Program-made: the position numbers and the translations under genes | DNA from: Orbus hercynius | GTDB lineage: Bacteria > Pseudomonadota > Gammaproteobacteria > Enterobacterales > Orbaceae | NCBI RefSeq assembly: GCF_003634275.1 | Contig: NZ_RBWY01000001.1 | Coordinates: 539,713-603,712 of the forward strand | Length of the DNA stretch: 64,000 nt | Reading direction: 5' to 3' | Shown: in pieces, positions 23,674-31,893 of the stretch | How the letters are laid out: every line of letters begins with the position of its first letter | How positions within the stretch are numbered: the stretch's first letter is position 1 | Notes under the pieces: generated by a model | What the model was told of the DNA's origin: nothing | What the model saw: the letters and a program-made list of their open reading frames with translations, nothing else | The model's database searches: none

Positions 23674-25151
23674 TGTCTATATCATTAAATCGGTTAATTA
23701 AGGTATTACCTAGTGTTATTAAAGCGGCAGGTAATGCAATTGACCTTAACGGCGTTATCTTATCGGATAATGATTACTTACCTGTTGGTACCGCCTTACC
23801 TTTTGCAAGTAGTGATACTGTATTGGCTAAATTCGGGTCAAATTCCGATGAGCACAAAGCAGCTAAAATTTACTTTCAAGGTGTAAATAACGCAACAACT
23901 ACACCGTCAAAATTATTCTTTGCAAGATATAGCGCAAACAGTTCTGCGGCCGCACTAATTGGTAACAATTTGAAATTAACTCTTGCTGATTTGAAAAAAA
24001 TCAAAGGAGAAATGACGTTATCAGTCAATGGAGAAGAACAAACCGTTGAAGTTGATTTATCATCAGCGGCTTCATTTGATTCTGCCGCTGAAATTATCGG
24101 CGGAGAGTTATCAGGAGCCGAGATTGAATACAATGAAATAACAAAGCAATTCAAAATATATTGTTTGACCGGCTCTGTTAAGCCGGAGGATTCAAGCATT
24201 GGTTTTGCATCTGGACTGGTTGCAGACGCACTGGCGCTCAGCATGGAAAGCGGGGCTTATATATCGGAAGGCAACGCTGGAATGACGGCGGATAGTTTTT
24301 TCGCATCTCTACTTAGCAAAACAGCAAACTGGTATTCATTTACAACATTGTTTGAAGCAACGGACGCACAGCATATTGATTTTGCAGACTGGGTTAATGC
24401 TCAAGAGGCACGATTTAACTATGTGGGATGGACTTCAAGCGGAACAGCTTTAGTTAGCGGCAGCGCAGAAACTATTTTATATAAAATTAACGAAGCAAAT
24501 TACGCTAACGTTACTCCTGTTTATTCATTGTCCTATGATAAGCCAGTTAATGTACTTGGTTATTACGCATCTTTAGACTTTAACCGCGTTAATGGTCGCG
24601 TTCCTTTGCATTATCGTTCATTAGATGGGTTAACGCCTGATGTTTCAAGCAATGCCGATTATGACGCATTAAATGATAATGGTTATAACTTCTACGGCGG
24701 TTATGCGGCAAATATTGATAGCTATGCTATGTGGCAACCGGGTAGAGTAACGGGTGATTTCATGTGGGCTGATACTCACGCAGCTCAAGCTTGGCTTAAT
24801 GCAAACATTCAATTAACAATTTTGAATACTTTTATGTCTAACCTTGGTATTCCGTACAATCCAGCCGGAAAGGAAATGCTAGCAAGTCCATTAGTCACAC
24901 CTTTAGAACAATTTAAATCATGGGGCGGTTGCGTTACCGGCACTGATTTGGATAACAGCCAAATTCTGCAAATTAAGCAGCTTTTAGGTTATGACGCATC
25001 AAGCGCGTTAACCGCAAAAGGTTATGTTATTTATATCGGTAAATTTACATCTACATCACGCGCAAATAGGACCACTCCTCCATGTTACGTGCTTTATGCA
25101 GATGGCGGATCGTTTAGAACAATTACATTAAATTCAGTCGAGGTACAATAA
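23673..25151 (+). CDS. Tail sheath protein, DUF3383
   Basis: 492 residues of the DUF3383 family, the contractile sheath of this myophage group. The N-terminus LNRLIKVLPSVIKAAGNAIDL and the DGLTPDVSSNADYDALNDNG block near residue 315 are visible. It starts on the last base of the previous stop. Followed by the tube gene, as in other contractile tails. A sheath makes this prophage a myovirus. Confidence 0.85.
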   Translation: MSISLNRLIKVLPSVIKAAGNAIDLNGVILSDNDYLPVGTALPFASSDTVLAKFGSNSDEHKAAKIYFQGVNNATTTPSKLFFARYSANSSAAALIGNNLKLTLADLKKIKGEMTLSVNGEEQTVEVDLSSAASFDSAAEIIGGELSGAEIEYNEITKQFKIYCLTGSVKPEDSSIGFASGLVADALALSMESGAYISEGNAGMTADSFFASLLSKTANWYSFTTLFEATDAQHIDFADWVNAQEARFNYVGWTSSGTALVSGSAETILYKINEANYANVTPVYSLSYDKPVNVLGYYASLDFNRVNGRVPLHYRSLDGLTPDVSSNADYDALNDNGYNFYGGYAANIDSYAMWQPGRVTGDFMWADTHAAQAWLNANIQLTILNTFMSNLGIPYNPAGKEMLASPLVTPLEQFKSWGGCVTGTDLDNSQILQIKQLLGYDASSALTAKGYVIYIGKFTSTSRANRTTPPCYVLYADGGSFRTITLNSVEVQ

Positions 25152-25152
25152 G

Positions 25153-25593
25153 ATGGCAAAACACATAACGGCCGCCAGTGTAATTGTTACATTGGTCGCA
25201 GATGAATTATATCCTACAGGTCGAGTTATCGAAGGATTCGCTGAGGATAGCTTGCGTTCACTTGATGATCTAGTTAGAACTGAATCAGTAATGGGAGTTG
25301 ATGGTAAGTTATCAGTAGGATTTGTTTATTATCCGGTGAATTTAACATTGCATTTAATGCCAGATCAAGACGGCTACACCGTGTTTGAAAATATCGCACA
25401 GGTTCAAAATACGTTAGTCGCTCCTATTTATTTATCAATGACAATTGTTGATGTGAGTTTAAAACGCAAATATACACTAACAAAAGGCGCATTAACAAGC
25501 TTTGCAGCTATGCCTAATGCAAATAGATTAATGCAACCAGTAGACGCCGCTATGGTGTTTGAGCGTTGCACTTGGGAAGAATACGAGGGTTAA
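25153..25593 (+). CDS. Tail tube protein, DUF3277-like
   Basis: 146 residues, beta-rich, with a PTGRVIEGFAEDSLRSLDDL segment early on, in the tube position directly after the sheath. It forms the inner tube that is driven through the cell envelope. Confidence 0.75.
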   Translation: MAKHITAASVIVTLVADELYPTGRVIEGFAEDSLRSLDDLVRTESVMGVDGKLSVGFVYYPVNLTLHLMPDQDGYTVFENIAQVQNTLVAPIYLSMTIVDVSLKRKYTLTKGALTSFAAMPNANRLMQPVDAAMVFERCTWEEYEG

Positions 25594-25596
25594 TGA

Positions 25597-25929
25597 ATGG
25601 TTATCAAAACAAAAATAATTACTATTGACAATGGACCTGACGCCGGCAAGATGTTTGAAGTTACTATGCCCGACGCTTTCCGCGGTGAAGAGCTGTTTAT
25701 AAAAATCATGTCTACCTGCTCCGGCGCTAGTAATAACAGTCAAATAGTACAACGGCTAATGGCAACTAGTGAAGGCCGAGAAGTATGGAAGTCATTACTT
25801 GATTTTGTAAAAATAGTGCCAGCATCAATCCCTCGGCCGATTGACAAGCAGGATATCGAATCACCGCAAACGTTAGTTCGTCTTAGGACTGAATCGCTAT
25901 CGATGCTCATGGATTTTATTACAGAATAG
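25597..25929 (+). CDS. Tail assembly chaperone, G-type
   Basis: 110 residues between tube and tape-measure genes, the place of lambda G. The C-terminus is helical and ends at TAG 25927-25929. A second frame, open from 25893 and lacking any start codon, continues the reading as a T-type extension, so a fraction of ribosomes probably shift frame near the end of this gene. The product would chaperone the tape-measure protein. Confidence 0.75.
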   Translation: MVIKTKIITIDNGPDAGKMFEVTMPDAFRGEELFIKIMSTCSGASNNSQIVQRLMATSEGREVWKSLLDFVKIVPASIPRPIDKQDIESPQTLVRLRTESLSMLMDFITE

Positions 25930-26171
25930 ATCCGTTAAAGCTAACAACTGAACAAAGCAAATACCGGCTCAAAGAGTACGTTAATTTAACTCCTCGGGTC
26001 GGTATTGTTATCTCATCAGGGAAGGCGACACTTCACGAGCTGCAAACGGTGTACAGTCTCGAAGATCTATTCTTATTAACTGAAGTGATTCAGATTGATA
26101 ACCATAATCTTAACATTCTAAGGAAACCAGATGGCAACGGTAGACAAGTTAACATTAGAGCTGGACGCTGA
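25893..26171 (+). CDS. T-type frameshift extension of chaperone
   Basis: In the -1 frame relative to the chaperone gene a reading frame runs without a start codon to TGA 26169-26171, overlapping the tape measure by 41 bases. It encodes about 80 residues, including YYRIDPLKLTTEQSKYRLKE and TPRVGIVISSGKATLHELQT, a pattern I associate with the T part of G/T chaperones. The shift must occur between 25893 (first codon after an upstream stop) and 25929. GGATTTT (25911-25917) is the best place, but it is not a canonical X-XXY-YYZ heptamer. Confidence 0.7.
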   Translation: MAIDAHGFYYRIDPLKLTTEQSKYRLKEYVNLTPRVGIVISSGKATLHELQTVYSLEDLFLLTEVIQIDNHNLNILRKPDGNGRQVNIRAGR

Positions 26172-27633
26172 TGGCGTTGAAAAATTCATTAGATCAATGA
26201 ATGATGCGGAAAGCAAACTAAAGTCAATACAAGATTCATTCATTAAAACAGCCAAAGAAAAGGGTTTAATGGATGATAAGTTAGAAAAAACCAATAAAAA
26301 GAAAGATAAAAAACGAAAAAAGAACGATAAGAATAAAAACTCAGCTGTTGATAAGTTTAATAAAAACTTAAAAAAAGGAGCGAAAACTCTTGATACGATG
26401 TTAAAGACATTGTTGGCTATTAGCGCCATATCCTTTGGCTTAAGTGGCTTGATGTCTAAATCTGAATTAGCCGCCAAAACTGGTACGGACTTAGCCAACC
26501 AAGCAAGAAATATTAACGCCTCTCCTAAAGACTTAGAGGCTATTAATACCGCTTTAAGGATGGGCGGAGTTGGAGAAGGTGCGCTTAATGACCTTATCAA
26601 CAAATTAAGTGACAATCAGTCTAGATATAAAGCGGGTCTCGGGAGTAATCCAGAAATTCAGCAGCTTATTGCAGCGTTAAACGGCTATGACCGAAGCGGT
26701 AAAAAGATTGATGCGGTAAATACTGACCCAGTTAATACGATTAAGTCTATTGCAATAATGCTACAAAGCAATGACGAATATACTCGCAAGTCAATGATCG
26801 GAATGCTTGGACTTGATGGCGATGTGGGTAATTTTCTCTCTAATAAACGAGTTTTTGATTTCTTAAATGTTGGGCAGAGGTCAGCGATACAGACAGAAGA
26901 TAGAGCCGATGGCGCGCAGCGAAGAAATGCTGCTATTGTCGGGGCCGATAAAGCACTTGAGAATCAATGGACAGTTTTAGGGGAATCCTTTACCCCGATC
27001 CGGATTAAGTTAACCCAGCTAGCAACAAAAATATTAGAAGAAGTGAATAAAATGACACCTCAAATTGAGGAGTCCATGCCGGCGCTCAGCAAGATAGCGG
27101 ATATCATTTTAGAGTGGACTAAGATTATTCTTGAAAAACTAAAAGGGCTTGGCGTTGTTAGTGATAATGAAAATGCAGACACAAGTAAAACTAAGTTTTT
27201 AAATGAATATTTATCCAAAAATAAATCACTGAAACCTGGCGAAATTGATGTAATTAAAAACAGAGACGCGGATATTCAAGATATTGATGCTGAAAACGGA
27301 GAGTTGATGCTTTCTAAGGGGAGAAAGTATAAAAAAGGCGGGGGATCAATGTTTCCGTCTTATCTTGAAAATTACTTTGACTACGTCATAAGTGAATACC
27401 AGAAAAACGGCGCTAATCCCCAGCTTGAACAACCACAAACTGGGCAGCAGCTAATGCAGCAAAACTATTCAAATCAATCGATGAGTAGCAATCAGGTTAT
27501 TAGCATACAAGAGATGATTATTAACACATCATCAAGTAATATTAGTGATATTGTTAATGACGGAATGAGCAACTCAAAATTGATAGTCGGCAATCCAGCC
27601 TCAATGTATCCACATTTGAGTAACACTCGGTAA
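26131..27633 (+). CDS. Tape-measure protein
   Basis: 500 residues; ATG 26131 has AAGGA ahead. A helical N-terminus carries a very basic run (about residues 53-72, nearly all Lys, Asp, Asn and Arg), a hydrophobic segment (about 93-110) and long helices; the end is Gln/Ser/Asn-rich. At roughly 0.15 nm per residue it would set a tail of about 75 nm (family rule of thumb). Short compared with most tape measures. Confidence 0.8.
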   Translation: MATVDKLTLELDADGVEKFIRSMNDAESKLKSIQDSFIKTAKEKGLMDDKLEKTNKKKDKKRKKNDKNKNSAVDKFNKNLKKGAKTLDTMLKTLLAISAISFGLSGLMSKSELAAKTGTDLANQARNINASPKDLEAINTALRMGGVGEGALNDLINKLSDNQSRYKAGLGSNPEIQQLIAALNGYDRSGKKIDAVNTDPVNTIKSIAIMLQSNDEYTRKSMIGMLGLDGDVGNFLSNKRVFDFLNVGQRSAIQTEDRADGAQRRNAAIVGADKALENQWTVLGESFTPIRIKLTQLATKILEEVNKMTPQIEESMPALSKIADIILEWTKIILEKLKGLGVVSDNENADTSKTKFLNEYLSKNKSLKPGEIDVIKNRDADIQDIDAENGELMLSKGRKYKKGGGSMFPSYLENYFDYVISEYQKNGANPQLEQPQTGQQLMQQNYSNQSMSSNQVISIQEMIINTSSSNISDIVNDGMSNSKLIVGNPASMYPHLSNTR

Positions 27634-27640
27634 GTTATTT

Positions 27641-27649
27641 TGATATAAT
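27641..27649 (+). promoter_or_regulatory. Extended -10 promoter of moron
   Basis: TGATATAAT, a TGn-extended -10, with no good -35. It lies 26 bases before the lipoprotein gene, right after the tape-measure stop, so the gene can be read independently of late transcription. Confidence 0.55.
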
Positions 27650-27674
27650 CCCCTTAAATTAATTAGGGGGGCTT

Positions 27675-28421
27675 ATGAAGAAATTTTTACTTATTATAAT
27701 AGCTATGTTCATAACATCTTGCGCTAAAATTGGTGAGAAATATGGAATATACAAACTATCTGACGAAGAAAAAATAACCAAACTAGTTAAAGATGCAGAT
27801 GATTATGTTTATAAAGATAAAACAGGAAGAGAATATAAAGAACAGCTATTTTTATTAAATGGAAGAAATGAGTTTAATAATAAATTTAAAAAAGAGCTGC
27901 TGCTTTGTTATAATATTAATAATATCTCAACCTCTGGCGATGAAGCTTGCACTATTAGAACTTATATTTTAGAAATAGATCGTATAAATTTAGAAAAAGA
28001 CAAATTAGTTGAAAAAGAAAATAAAAGAAAAAAAGAAAATGATTTAATATCTAAATCCATAAAAAAAGACTTCAAAAAAGATTATGCTAACCATTTGTAT
28101 TTTTGCGGTCAATCATATACTTTAATAGAGTTTGTGATTAATGATATTCTTATGGAAAGAGAGTATGCTTACGCAAAAAAATCCTCTATGGGTAGTTTTA
28201 ATCAAAAATATGAAAATCAATCAAATAAGACTTTTCAGTATAAAATATTACAAATCACACCAAATCAATTAAATAGTATAAAAGCTAAATTTGAAAACCT
28301 TTTACTAAGCAATATTAATTTATATAATAGACAAGGAATAATTAATCAAAACAGTTATTTAACTGAGTGCTTGAATTCCCCCAAAGATTATATATTTAAT
28401 TATAATAAAATATTCAAATAA
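27675..28421 (+). CDS. Prophage lipoprotein (moron)
   Basis: 248 residues with a lipoprotein signal peptide (MKKFLLIIIAMFITSC, lipidated Cys16) and a Lys/Asn/Ile-rich, largely helical mature part including a charged stretch at about residues 110-130 and three later cysteines. It has its own extended -10 promoter and a strong terminator, and is more AT-rich than the tail genes around it, so it is an inserted moron. Lipoproteins of this kind in prophages often block superinfection or alter the envelope; that role is inference. No family recognised. Confidence 0.7.
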   Translation: MKKFLLIIIAMFITSCAKIGEKYGIYKLSDEEKITKLVKDADDYVYKDKTGREYKEQLFLLNGRNEFNNKFKKELLLCYNINNISTSGDEACTIRTYILEIDRINLEKDKLVEKENKRKKENDLISKSIKKDFKKDYANHLYFCGQSYTLIEFVINDILMEREYAYAKKSSMGSFNQKYENQSNKTFQYKILQITPNQLNSIKAKFENLLLSNINLYNRQGIINQNSYLTECLNSPKDYIFNYNKIFK

Positions 28422-28443
28422 AGCCCTCTCGGGCTTATTTTTT
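28421..28443 (+). terminator. Terminator of lipoprotein moron
   Basis: AAGCCC-TCTC-GGGCTT followed by ATTTTTT, starting at the stop codon. The convergent Arc-like gene ends inside it; its minus-strand reading lacks a good T-run. Confidence 0.8.
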
Positions 28444-28689
28444 GTCTTTTTCTTCTTGTTCTTTTTGAAATTCTTCTTGAGCCAATTTGATTATTTCTAA
28501 AAATAAATCTTTATGCTCAATCATTAAGCTAGCCGTATCTTCGTTTACAGATCGATCAAGGCGATACAGAATCTCAGCATTCAATGATCTTCCATTTATT
28601 TCAGCGAAATTTTGTAATTTTTCTTTTAAATCATTCGGTATTCTAACTCCAAATGGAGCAATATCCCTACCAGCTTTAATTGTTGACAT
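28435..28689 (-). CDS. Arc-family repressor
   Basis: Eighty-four residues with a ribbon-helix-helix fold of the Arc/MetJ type: the strand GVRIPNDLKEKLQNFAEING and helix RSLNAEILYRLDRS at about residues 14-48. A charged tail follows. It is divergent from a second small RHH gene, with operator dyads between, followed by an antirepressor: the arrangement of P22 immI. It probably represses the antirepressor promoter. Confidence 0.8.
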   Translation of the reverse strand: MSTIKAGRDIAPFGVRIPNDLKEKLQNFAEINGRSLNAEILYRLDRSVNEDTASLMIEHKDLFLEIIKLAQEEFQKEQEEKDKK

Positions 28690-28710
28690 AAAAACTCCTT
28701 AATTAATTAC

Positions 28711-28787
28711 TTCACAGTGTAATAAAAAAAAGATTGACAGTATAGATACACGGTGTAATAATCACAAGCGTAAGTTACACGGTGTAA
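28711..28787. promoter_or_regulatory. immI-like operators and promoter
   Basis: The dyad TTACAC-G-GTGTAA is complete at 28775-28787, nearly so at 28746-28758 (ATACAC-G-GTGTAA) and degenerate at 28710-28722. A promoter TTGACA (28734-28739) with AATAAT (28757-28762) reads rightward; the middle dyad covers its -10. Likely sites for one or both RHH proteins. Confidence 0.7.
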
Positions 28788-28805
28788 CAATTAAGAGGAG
28801 GTAAA

Positions 28806-28982
28806 GTGAAAATACGTGAGCTAGCACCATTTGGGTTAAGGATTAGACCAGATCTAAAAGAATGGTTTGCAGATTATTCAAAAAAGGATAATCGCTCAAT
28901 GACTTATTCTATAAATGAGGCAATGGAGTTTTTCAAAAAACATAAAGAGGAGGAGGAAAGAAAAATTGCAGATATCCAATAA
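28806..28982 (+). CDS. Second RHH regulator (Mnt/Arc-like)
   Basis: Fifty-eight residues from GTG 28806 behind AGAGGAGGT. The opening APFGLRIRPDLKEWFADYSK mirrors the Arc-like protein's APFGVRIPNDLKEKLQ, so the two divergent proteins are diverged paralogues; SMTYSINEAMEFFKKH would be the second helix. The C-terminus is highly charged. It precedes the antirepressor in the same direction, so it corresponds in place to P22 arc while the leftward one corresponds to mnt; which binds which site is unknown. Confidence 0.7.
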   Translation: MKIRELAPFGLRIRPDLKEWFADYSKKDNRSMTYSINEAMEFFKKHKEEEERKIADIQ

Positions 28983-28990
28983 AACAAAAA

Positions 28991-29014
28991 CCCCAAGTGC
29001 TGCAACACTTGAGG
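28991..29014 (+). other. Hairpin between RHH gene and antirepressor
   Basis: CCCCAAGTG pairs with CACTTGAGG (one mismatch) around a six-base loop, with no T-run. It lies where P22 encodes the Sar antisense RNA and may act on antirepressor expression. Confidence 0.45.
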
Positions 29015-29051
29015 CTTCAATAATTAACCCACTAACCAAAGGAATTAATAT

Positions 29052-29816
29052 ATGAGTAATATTATATCGTTAGTAGAAAAAAGTCAATTAACCATGTCTA
29101 GCCGTGAAATTGCAACGTTAACTCATAAAAGACATGATAATGTATGCCGTGATATTCGTGCAATCTTGGTTGCTTTATTAGGTGGTGAAGATGCTGATTA
29201 TGTCCGTAACTCAAATTTGAGTTACCTTACAAATCAACACGTTAGATGCGAGCAATACGATTCTAAAAACCCTAACGCATGGGAATACCATATTTCAAGA
29301 CGGTACACTGAAATATTAATCACTGGCTATGATATCAAGCGCAGAACCGCTGTCATTGATCGTCTTTATCAACTTGAGGCTGAAAAGAAAAACGTACAAC
29401 CATCATTGCCAACAACAAAAGAACTTGCGTTAATGGTGATTAAAGCTGAAGAAGAAAAAGAACAGCTTTTAATTGAAAATAAAAATTTAGGTCATCAAGT
29501 TGAAGAAATGCGCGACGATGTAGATGCTTTTGAGCGAATAGCTAAATCTGACGGTAGCTTAAATTTAACAAGCACCGCGAAACATTTGCAGCAGCCGCCA
29601 CATAAATTTAATCAACTGTTAAATGAAAAAGGATGGATTTATAAGCGACGAGGTCAAAGAAATTGGTTGGGATATCAAGATAAAGTTAAGCAAGGCCTTC
29701 TTGAGCATAAAGTCTACATAACACAAGATAGCTCAGGATCTGAAAAAGTTTGTGAGCAAGTTCTAGTAACTCCGAAGGGGCTAACTAAGTTATCGCAAAT
29801 GCTAAGCTTACACTAA
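29052..29816 (+). CDS. Rha/KilAC antirepressor
   Basis: 254 residues. The N-terminal Rha-type domain (LTMSSREIATLTHKRHDNVC near residue 13, RRYTEILITGYDIKRRTAVI near 85) is followed by a coiled segment (about 120-160) and a C-terminal KilAC/ANT domain (TSTAKHLQQPPHKFNQLLNE near 177, then WIYKRRGQRNWLGYQDK). It should inactivate phage repressors when derepressed, giving an induction route separate from RecA. Expression is governed by the two RHH proteins and perhaps by the upstream hairpin. Confidence 0.8.
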   Translation: MSNIISLVEKSQLTMSSREIATLTHKRHDNVCRDIRAILVALLGGEDADYVRNSNLSYLTNQHVRCEQYDSKNPNAWEYHISRRYTEILITGYDIKRRTAVIDRLYQLEAEKKNVQPSLPTTKELALMVIKAEEEKEQLLIENKNLGHQVEEMRDDVDAFERIAKSDGSLNLTSTAKHLQQPPHKFNQLLNEKGWIYKRRGQRNWLGYQDKVKQGLLEHKVYITQDSSGSEKVCEQVLVTPKGLTKLSQMLSLH

Positions 29817-29878
29817 CTATTAAAACCCAATTAAAAATAAGCCCCCACTCAAGAGGGGCAATTACTGAGGACTACCAC

Positions 29879-30076
29879 ATGAACCGAAAAATTATATTAG
29901 ATTTAGATGATATTGATATCGTTATGACAAAATTAAATCAAGCTGAATCAATAGCCTATGTCATGGCTTGCAATAACGACCTTGAGAAAGATGAGGCTAA
30001 TGTATTCTGGGCTATTAAAGATTTAATAGAGAATGCTAAAAACCTATTTGAAAATAAAAATGCAGTTCAAATGTAA
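29879..30076 (+). CDS. Small protein after antirepressor, 65 aa
   Basis: An acidic, helical 65-residue product preceded by a short GC-rich hairpin (GCCCC/GGGGC, about 29842-29860) and a GAGGA motif. A strong terminator follows, so it closes the inserted immI-like unit. Unknown function. Confidence 0.55.
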   Translation: MNRKIILDLDDIDIVMTKLNQAESIAYVMACNNDLEKDEANVFWAIKDLIENAKNLFENKNAVQM

Positions 30077-30093
30077 TTAAAATACCTAAACCA

Positions 30094-30115
30094 AACCCCT
30101 TAACTGGGGTTTTTT
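30094..30115 (+). terminator. Terminator of immI-like unit
   Basis: AACCCC-TTAACT-GGGGTT followed by TTTT. It separates the regulatory insertion from the tail genes. Confidence 0.8.
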
Positions 30116-30137
30116 ATTGACTAAAATAGGGGTAAAT

Positions 30138-30758
30138 ATGAATTTCAGTATATCGCTTAACTCTGTTTTAAGCGCAATAAATAGCAAAAGTCTACTATCG
30201 TTTTTATCAAGCACGATATACCCGAGTTACGGCATTTATTATGCAAGCGGAGACAATGCAAACCGGAGTGCAATTGACTTTAATAGCGTGATAAAGTTCG
30301 ATCATAGCGGAGAGGCAGTAATTACAAGCGCGCCGGTTGCATCATCCGACGGTGTCGCGGGTAACTATTCCTCACTTAATAAAGTTGTACAACCTTCAAA
30401 AATAACAATGCGAATTGCAGTTGAAGGCATGACCGGGTTTAGCGGTGCCATTCCGCGCTTCCCGTCAACAAATAATTTCTCATTGAATGCATCGTCAAGA
30501 TCTGACGTTATTAACAAGCTTGAGCAAATGAAAAACTCTGCAACGCTATACAACATCGAAACACCTGATCGCGTCTATGCTAGCTACGATTTAATTAATT
30601 ATCAATTTGCCACATCATCCAGCTCAGGCATAACGTTGTTGATGGTTGATTTAACATTTCAAGAAGTGCGAACATTATTTGATATCGAAAAACTAATAAA
30701 CTCAGTTAAAAAAGCAGCAACAACAGAAGCAAAAACACCGGAAAAGGAGATTTATTAA
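30138..30758 (+). CDS. Baseplate/tail protein, 206 aa
   Basis: ATG 30138 behind AGGGG is preferred over the upstream frame opening at 30117. The product is rich in Ser and Asn with no signal peptide; ends in a helical basic tail. It starts the baseplate block, directly upstream of the plug-like protein, so it is a structural tail protein, possibly a tube initiator or LysM-less hub part. I recognise only context. Confidence 0.6.
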   Translation: MNFSISLNSVLSAINSKSLLSFLSSTIYPSYGIYYASGDNANRSAIDFNSVIKFDHSGEAVITSAPVASSDGVAGNYSSLNKVVQPSKITMRIAVEGMTGFSGAIPRFPSTNNFSLNASSRSDVINKLEQMKNSATLYNIETPDRVYASYDLINYQFATSSSSGITLLMVDLTFQEVRTLFDIEKLINSVKKAATTEAKTPEKEIY

Positions 30759-31051
30759 TGCTTACAATCTCTTTAGAGAAAAAAGAACAGCAGTCATTTG
30801 GCGTTAATTTGGGCGGGCAAAACTGCACAGTTACACTGTCACAACAAGACAAAGGATTGTTTTTTTCAATGTACATGAATGAAAAGCCGATTGCTTTAAA
30901 TGTGTTGTGTCTAAACGATGTAAAGCTTGTTAGATACAAGTATCTCGGGTTTATCGGCGACTTGTTTTTTAATGATAGCCAAGGAAATGACAATCCGACT
31001 TACAGCGAACTTGGTGATAGATTTTCACTTTACTATGACGGTGACGCATGA
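30758..31051 (+). CDS. Baseplate plug-like protein
   Basis: Ninety-seven residues, predicted beta-rich, with GLFFSMYMNEKPIALNVLCL and YKYLGFIGDLFFNDSQG as notable blocks. The size and position before the hub gene match DUF6983-type baseplate plug proteins. Coupled to both neighbours (one- and four-base overlaps). Confidence 0.65.
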   Translation: MLTISLEKKEQQSFGVNLGGQNCTVTLSQQDKGLFFSMYMNEKPIALNVLCLNDVKLVRYKYLGFIGDLFFNDSQGNDNPTYSELGDRFSLYYDGDA

Positions 31052-31893
31052 ATTATCAAACGCAAATATTAGATTTTGAGTTTCTCATAAAAGGCAACGG
31101 CGAAGATCCAAGCGAAATAACAGACACAATTAAACTAAAAGCGCCACGCAGCACTGCAACAATAAGCACGTTCGGCGGCGTAAATAGCTCTGAAGCTAGC
31201 TTCACAATTTGGGGGCTTGGGCGTGATGATATCGCAACGTTAACACGGTTTGAAATGTGGAATGGCGGTAAAAATTATAATGCGATATCCGTGAAAGCAA
31301 ATGGAGTTAAATGCTACGAGGGCACGATAATCAACTGCGTGGCCGACTTTAATCAAGCGCCAGACATTCCGGTTATTATTAATTGCCAGCCGTGCGCTTT
31401 TTTATCTGTCGCTGTCGCAATGCCGTTCAGCTTCGGTGGAGAAATAAAAGCAAGTGACATTATTCAATCAATTATTAAGCCTTTCGGAATGACACTAACA
31501 AACATTGACGTCACAGAATCACTAAAAAACCCATATATCATCGGGTCGCCGTATCAGCAAATACTAAGTGTGGCTAATGATATTAGATGTTTTATTGAGC
31601 TTTCATATTCTGACATTTACATATCGAAAATTGGCACAGCGAGAGACGAAGAGGCAATCTTAATATCACCGCAAACTGGGCTAATCGGATATCCGAGCTA
31701 TTTCGGCACATATCTGACCGTTAAAACGTACTTTAACCCTTCATATAAAACGGGGCAAAAAGTTAAGCTTGAAACTTATCTGCCGCTTGCGAGTGGCGAC
31801 TACACGGTCGGAGCGATAATCCATAACTTATCTTGCCAGTTGCCCGGTGGAACATTTGAAAGCAGTTTGATTTTATATAAGGTATTCACATGA
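31048..31893 (+). CDS. Baseplate hub protein
   Basis: 281 residues, beta-rich, in the place of Mu gp44/T4 gp27-like hub proteins. ASFTIWGLGRDDIATLTRFE near residue 50 is typical of this group in contractile phages. It would connect tube and spike. Four-base overlaps at both ends. Confidence 0.7.
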   Translation: MNYQTQILDFEFLIKGNGEDPSEITDTIKLKAPRSTATISTFGGVNSSEASFTIWGLGRDDIATLTRFEMWNGGKNYNAISVKANGVKCYEGTIINCVADFNQAPDIPVIINCQPCAFLSVAVAMPFSFGGEIKASDIIQSIIKPFGMTLTNIDVTESLKNPYIIGSPYQQILSVANDIRCFIELSYSDIYISKIGTARDEEAILISPQTGLIGYPSYFGTYLTVKTYFNPSYKTGQKVKLETYLPLASGDYTVGAIIHNLSCQLPGGTFESSLILYKVFT

